NCBI GenBank assembly: GCA_030697085.1
Contig: JAUYQT010000054.1
Coordinates: 1-8,348 of the forward strand
DNA: 8,348 bases
From: Azonexus sp.
GTDB taxonomy: Bacteria > Pseudomonadota > Gammaproteobacteria > Burkholderiales > Rhodocyclaceae
Reading direction: 5' to 3'
Shown here: positions 5,441-8,348 of the stretch, in pieces
How positions within the stretch are numbered: position 1 is the stretch's first letter
Layout of the letters: the number at the start of each line of letters is the position of its first letter
The notes under the pieces: generated by a model
What the model was told of the DNA's origin: nothing
The model's input: the letters and a program-made list of their open reading frames with translations, nothing else
Database searches by the model: none
Translations under genes and position numbers: made by a program

Positions 5441-7078
5441 ATGTCCGAACCCCTCTATCTCGCCAAGTCCGAAGACGGTTACCCCGCCCTGCTGCCGCAA
5501 ATGGCCAATCGCCATGGTCTGATCACCGGCGCCACCGGCACCGGCAAAACCGTCACCCTGCAGTCGATGGCCGAGCGCCTTTCCTACGCCGGCGTGCCGG
5601 TCTTCATGGCGGATGTGAAGGGCGACCTCTCGGGCGCCGGAGCGGCCGGTGTGGTCAGCCCCAAACTGCAAAAGCGCATTGACGAACTTGGCCTCGAAGG
5701 CTTCGTCCCCTACGCCAACCCGGTCGCCTTCTGGGACGTTTTCGGCCAGGGCGGCATTCCCGTCCGCGCCACAATCTCGGATATGGGGCCGCTGCTCCTG
5801 GCCCGTCTGCTCAACCTGAACGACACGCAGAGCGGCGTGCTGCAACTGGTCTTCAAGATCGCCGACGATCAGGGTTTGTTGCTGCTCGACCTCAAGGATC
5901 TGCGCGCCATGATCCAGCACGTCGGAGAGAACGCCAAAAGCTTCACCACCGAATATGGCAATGTGTCGACCGCCTCGATCGGCGCCATCCAGCGCGGCCT
6001 GCTGACCCTTGAAGAACAAGGCGGCGACCTCTTCTTCGGCGAGCCGATGCTCGATATTCACGACCTGATGCAGGTCGATGAAAACGGCCGCGGCGTCATC
6101 AACATCCTCGCCGCCGACAAGCTGATCCACGCCCCGGCGCTCTACTCCACCTTCCTGCTCTGGCTGCTCGCCGAACTCTTCGAGCAACTGCCGGAAGCCG
6201 GCGATCTCGACAAGCCGAAACTGGTTTTCTTCTTCGACGAAGCGCATCTGTTATTCACCGATGCACCGCAGGCGCTGACCGACAAGGTCGAACAAGTCGT
6301 CCGCCTGATCCGCTCGAAGGGCGTCGGCGTCTTCTTCGTCACGCAAAACCCATTGGATGTACCGGACAAAATCCTCGGCCAGCTCGGCAACCGCGTCCAG
6401 CACGCCCTGCGCGCCTTCACGCCGCGCGACCAGAAAGCCGTCCAGGCGGCAGCGCAAACCATGCGCGCCAATCCGAAATTCGACGCCGCCAGCGTCATCA
6501 CCGAACTCGGCGTCGGCGAAGCGCTGGTTTCCTTCCTCGATGAAAAAGGCCGCCCGACGGTGGTTGAGCGCAGCATGATCTTCCCGCCCGCCTCGCGCCT
6601 CGGGCCGCTGACGACCGACGAACGCCAGGCCTTCATTCAGACCTCGCCACTACGCGCCACCTATGGCACCACGGTCGACCGCGAATCGGCCTATGAAATC
6701 CTGCGTGGCCAACCCGCCAACGCCCAGCCCGCCCCTGGCGCCATCCCTGCGCCTCCGGCCGGCAGCCGGCGCAATGGCAACCTCGAGACTAATGATTGGG
6801 GCAACCACAGCACCCAGCAAGCCCAGCCACGTCCAATGCCCAGCCCGCAGCCACGGCAAAATGCCCCGGCGCCGCAAGGAGAATCGGGCGGTGGCTTATT
6901 CGGCAGCCTCGGCGAAATGCTCGGCGGCAGCACCGGTCCGCGTGGCGGCAAACGCGAAGGCATCATCGAGGCCGCCGCCAAAAGCGCCGCCCGCGGCATG
7001 GCCGGCACTGTCGGACGCTCTATCGGGCAACAAATCCTGCGCGGCGTGCTCGGGTCAATACTCGGCGGCAAGCGCTGA
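5441..7078 (+). CDS. DUF853 (YjgR-type) HerA-like P-loop ATPase
   Basis: This is a cytoplasmic ATPase of the HerA/FtsK-like superfamily, the same family as E. coli YjgR, whose cellular role is not established. Relatives such as HerA translocate DNA as hexamers. From ATG 5441 it has 545 residues. The start [10 protein letters not shown] is chosen over an open frame reaching 5339 because relatives begin this way, although no Shine-Dalgarno is visible. Walker A is GATGTGKT (30-37), followed by [10 protein letters not shown] (56-65). Walker B is LVFFFDEAH (261-269), with D266 and E267. [34 protein letters not shown] (297-330) contains the sensor Gln/Asn and arginine-finger-like region. Residues 425-480 form a Pro/Ala/Gln-rich linker, then come [14 protein letters not shown] (483-496) and a basic amphipathic tail rich in Ala, Gly and Arg (to 545), characteristic of the family. 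It is transcribed divergently from mazEF. Family certain, function unknown. Confidence 0.93.
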   Translation: MSEPLYLAKSEDGYPALLPQMANRHGLITGATGTGKTVTLQSMAERLSYAGVPVFMADVKGDLSGAGAAGVVSPKLQKRIDELGLEGFVPYANPVAFWDVFGQGGIPVRATISDMGPLLLARLLNLNDTQSGVLQLVFKIADDQGLLLLDLKDLRAMIQHVGENAKSFTTEYGNVSTASIGAIQRGLLTLEEQGGDLFFGEPMLDIHDLMQVDENGRGVINILAADKLIHAPALYSTFLLWLLAELFEQLPEAGDLDKPKLVFFFDEAHLLFTDAPQALTDKVEQVVRLIRSKGVGVFFVTQNPLDVPDKILGQLGNRVQHALRAFTPRDQKAVQAAAQTMRANPKFDAASVITELGVGEALVSFLDEKGRPTVVERSMIFPPASRLGPLTTDERQAFIQTSPLRATYGTTVDRESAYEILRGQPANAQPAPGAIPAPPAGSRRNGNLETNDWGNHSTQQAQPRPMPSPQPRQNAPAPQGESGGGLFGSLGEMLGGSTGPRGGKREGIIEAAAKSAARGMAGTVGRSIGQQILRGVLGSILGGKR

Positions 7079-7113
7079 ACTTCAACCGGTCGTGTACTGT
7101 CCATTTCCCAGGC

Positions 7114-7160
7114 TTGACCATAGCAAGTATTTACGCTGACCCCAGCCATGCTACGGTCAA
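7114..7160. repeat. Imperfect 12-bp inverted repeat with nested hairpin
   Basis: TTGACCATAGCA (7114-7125) and TGCTACGGTCAA (7149-7160) are inverted copies matching at 11 of 12 positions, with 23 bases between. Inside lies a second small hairpin, GCTG-ACCC-CAGC (7135-7146). As RNA this would fold into a long stem with an internal loop; as DNA the arms could be a palindromic protein site. No T run follows the right arm (the next bases are ccgggaaaaa), so it is not a classical rho-independent terminator. Confidence 0.55.
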
Positions 7161-7238
7161 CCGGGAAAAACCGGCAAAAACACACTACGCTTTGCCCACT
7201 CCATCACACCAAGGCATCACAAAGCCTGATCGCACATT

Positions 7239-7244
7239 GAAAGG
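7239..7244 (+). promoter_or_regulatory. Ribosome binding site GAAAGG before the small membrane protein gene
   Basis: GAAAGG lies eight bases upstream of ATG 7253 and supports that start for an otherwise unrecognised short gene. Confidence 0.5.
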
Positions 7245-7252
7245 CCGAATTC

Positions 7253-7660
7253 ATGGCAATCGGTTGGCTCACCATCCTCAAAACTGTTCCCTGGTCAGAA
7301 GTCATCAGCAACGCCCCCACGGTGGCCGATGGCGCCAAAAAACTCTGGCAAACCGTCGGAAAAAAAACGACGCCACAACCGGCGACGGAAAGCGCAACGG
7401 CAGCCTATGGCGAATCAGCCGAAGTCCCCAGCCTCGCCACACTAGCCGCTCAAATCAAGGCTACGGAGGCCAAAACGGCTCAGTTACATGCGCAAATGCT
7501 TGCCTCCTCGGAGTTAATTGCAGCACTAGCCGAGCAAAATACCCAGTTAATCAAACGCCTTGAAACCCACCGCAAGCGCGTTTTGTGGCTCAGCGCAGTC
7601 ACCGCCCTACTCGCCATCGCGGCTGTTATTTCGCTGGCAGCGGCTTTCACGCCCACATAA
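7253..7660 (+). CDS. Small coiled-coil protein with one C-terminal membrane span, function unknown
   Basis: I do not assign a function; similar short proteins occur, from memory, in other betaproteobacteria. The 135 residues fall into four parts. The first is an N-terminal segment (MAIGWLTILKTVPWSEVISNAPTVADGAKKLW, 1-32) with amphipathic character. The second is a low-complexity Thr/Ala/Pro linker (38-57). The third is a helical stretch of about 60-106 (SLATLAAQIKATEAKTAQLHAQ, then LIAALAEQNTQLIKRLE) with heptad-like Leu/Ile/Ala spacing, typical of a coiled coil. The fourth is a hydrophobic span near 110-131 (LWLSAVTALLAIAAVISLAAAF) just after a basic HRKR, ending four residues later. HRKR before the span suggests the coiled coil faces the cytoplasm, with the C-terminus out (positive-inside rule). 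There is no cleavable signal peptide. It lies 174 bp after the ATPase gene on the same strand, so common expression is possible but unproven. Confidence 0.8.
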   Translation: MAIGWLTILKTVPWSEVISNAPTVADGAKKLWQTVGKKTTPQPATESATAAYGESAEVPSLATLAAQIKATEAKTAQLHAQMLASSELIAALAEQNTQLIKRLETHRKRVLWLSAVTALLAIAAVISLAAAFTPT

Positions 7661-7676
7661 GCGTTTTTTTGCGCTT
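7659..7676 (+). terminator. Weak hairpin at the stop codon of the small membrane protein gene
   Basis: AAGCG (7659-7663, including the last two bases of the TAA stop) pairs with CGCTT (7672-7676), but the seven T residues fall in the loop rather than after the stem. That is not the usual geometry of an intrinsic terminator. It is listed because nothing better ends this transcript except the hairpin at 7704-7721. Confidence 0.2.
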
Positions 7677-7703
7677 GCAACGTCGATCGCCAACACAAGA
7701 TAA

Positions 7704-7721
7704 GCGCCGAATTCTCGGCGC
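7704..7721. terminator. Perfect 7-bp stem hairpin, possible transcription end
   Basis: GCGCCGA (7704-7710), a 4-base loop ATTC and TCGGCGC (7715-7721) form a perfect GC-rich stem-loop 44 bp after the small membrane protein gene. No T tract follows directly (cttgcc comes next; a T run appears only at 7742-7747). If it stops transcription it would probably need Rho or other factors; it could also protect the 3' end of the transcript. Confidence 0.35.
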
Positions 7722-7925
7722 CTTGCCCGCCACTCAGCGTCATTTTTTGCAGCATTTAGCTGTGTCATTTCTGGACAACACATCGCGCGCACCCACCCGC
7801 TGACGGCGCTCGGCGAGAGCGAATCCGCCGGTGTCAAAGCGCTTCAGGGCCGCCCGACTCCAGCCTTGCCGCTGGCATACTCCTGGCTTTATCTGGCTTA
7901 AGGCCGACTTTGTCGTGCCCGACCA

Positions 7926-7953
7926 TTGCGCCAAATCGCGGTGCAAGTATTTT
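7926..7953 (+). promoter_or_regulatory. Candidate promoter of the dehydrogenase gene
   Basis: TTGCGC (7926-7931, 4 of 6 to TTGACA), a 16-base spacer and TATTTT (7948-7953, 4 of 6 to TATAAT) would start transcription near 7960, about 19 bases before the ATG. Consensus-based only. Confidence 0.35.
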
Positions 7954-7978
7954 TGAGACCTTGGCCAGAGAGACCCCG

Positions 7979-8348
7979 ATGAAACACTATGAAGTTTTCC
8001 CTGCTCGTACCAACACCCCTTTTCAACTGAGTGAATTTGAGGTGCCCGCTTTGGCTGATCGGGAAGTAGCCGTCGCGATCAAGGCGGTCTCCCTGAACTA
8101 CCGGGATCTGCTGGTTAGCAAAAATACCTATTTCTCCCCCATTAGCGCTGGCCGGGTGCCCTGCTCCGACGGTGCTGGCGAGGTCATCGCCATCGGCAAA
8201 GCAGTGACCCAGCTAAAAGTGGGCGACCGAGTGGCGAGTTTATTTTTTCCCTATTGGGCAAGTGGTCGCGGTGATCCAGCGAGCATCGCCCTCGCCCTCG
8301 GGGCCGAACTGGACGGTGTGCTCACCGAGCGTTTTGTCAGCGACGAAA
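7979..8348 (+). CDS. Zinc-less medium-chain dehydrogenase/reductase (quinone oxidoreductase-like), N-terminal part
   Basis: This is the first 123 codons of an MDR-superfamily NAD(P)H-dependent oxidoreductase; the gene runs off the window. The visible GroES-like domain shows VAIKAVSLNYRDLLV (about 32-46), RVPCSDGAGEVIAIGKAV (59-76), KVGDRVASLFF (80-90) and the ELDGVLTERF segment (110-119), the standard order for this fold. The catalytic-zinc pattern of classical alcohol dehydrogenases (a Cys-Gly-Thr/Ser-Asp in the first stretch) is replaced by LNYRDLL, which points to the zinc-less, quinone-reductase-like or YhdH-type branch. The Rossmann cofactor domain is outside the window. ATG 7979 has AGAGAG seven to eight bases upstream. 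It begins 318 bp after the preceding gene with its own promoter candidate, so it is probably a separate unit. The substrate cannot be inferred. Confidence 0.88.
   Translation, partial: MKHYEVFPARTNTPFQLSEFEVPALADREVAVAIKAVSLNYRDLLVSKNTYFSPISAGRVPCSDGAGEVIAIGKAVTQLKVGDRVASLFFPYWASGRGDPASIALALGAELDGVLTERFVSDE

Larger units (their letters stand above)
7079..7252. other. Intergenic region with structured repeat, no gene seen
   Basis: These 174 bp lie between the ATPase gene and the small membrane protein gene. They contain the imperfect inverted repeat at 7114-7160, a short tandem near-repeat (ccgggaaaaa then ccggcaaaaa, 7161-7180) and the ribosome site at 7239-7244. I see no convincing -10/-35 pair and no standard terminator with a T tract for the ATPase gene. 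Confidence 0.5.
7661..7978. other. 318-bp stretch without a convincing gene
   Basis: No frame here has both a believable start signal and a protein-like composition. I see a hairpin around the preceding stop codon (7659-7676), a 7-bp stem hairpin (7704-7721), a weak 5-bp hairpin (CGCTC, 5-base loop, GAGCG, about 7809-7823), and a promoter candidate at 7926-7953 for the dehydrogenase gene. Two short T-rich patches (near 7664-7670 and 7742-7747) are not adjacent to the stronger stem. Confidence 0.5.

Noticed and set aside
5321..6247. Long minus-strand open frame (308 codons) opposite the ATPase gene
   Set aside because: It is the mirror of a strongly biased, clearly conserved ATPase gene; its product is an unstructured-looking mix of Gly, Glu, Gln and His with no motif.
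7114..7160. Integron attC-like site
   Set aside because: The arms lack the conserved core (GTTRRRY and its complement), and no integrase or gene cassette structure is seen.
7740..7946. Small minus-strand frame in the gap before the dehydrogenase
   Set aside because: No ribosome site, no recognisable motif and a composition unlike the neighbouring real genes.

Overview
The window looks like ordinary chromosome of a moderately GC-rich betaproteobacterium. RuvA, RuvB, YebC and the HerA-like ATPase resemble what I remember of Rhodocyclales (Dechloromonas/Azonexus type). That placement is memory of protein families, not a search. I see no insertion sequence, CRISPR array, rRNA or tRNA gene. Most of the content is housekeeping; the less ordinary parts are a mazEF toxin-antitoxin pair, a cysteine-rich exported protein and several dyad-symmetric DNA sites.

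Minus-strand block (1-5286), read in transcription order: mazE, mazF, yebC, a small exported Cys-rich protein, an EamA/DMT permease, ruvC, ruvA, an AI-2E-family permease, and the first 98 codons of ruvB, cut by the window edge. Spacing is tight. mazE and mazF overlap; 62 bp separate mazF from yebC; 27 and 52 bp separate the next genes; the EamA gene and ruvC overlap as ATGA; one base separates ruvA from the permease; and the permease and ruvB overlap as ATGA. The usual yebC-ruvC-ruvA-ruvB order is therefore kept but interrupted by three unrelated envelope genes. RuvA and RuvB form the branch-migration motor and RuvC resolves the Holliday junction, so these gene products act in one complex. The two permeases have no obvious role in it beyond sharing transcripts and translational coupling.

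The divergent region 5287-5440 separates mazEF from a plus-strand gene for a DUF853 (YjgR-type) HerA-like ATPase (5441-7078). On the mazE side it carries two perfect 10-bp palindromes of the form TGTTnnAACA, spaced 11 bp apart and lying over the likely mazE promoter. This is a good candidate autoregulatory operator.

Plus-strand right side: after the ATPase, a 174-bp gap holds a long imperfect inverted repeat with a nested small hairpin. Then come a 135-residue coiled-coil, single-membrane-span protein of unknown function, a 318-bp non-coding stretch with two hairpins and a plausible promoter, and the first 123 codons of a zinc-less medium-chain dehydrogenase/reductase that continues beyond the window.
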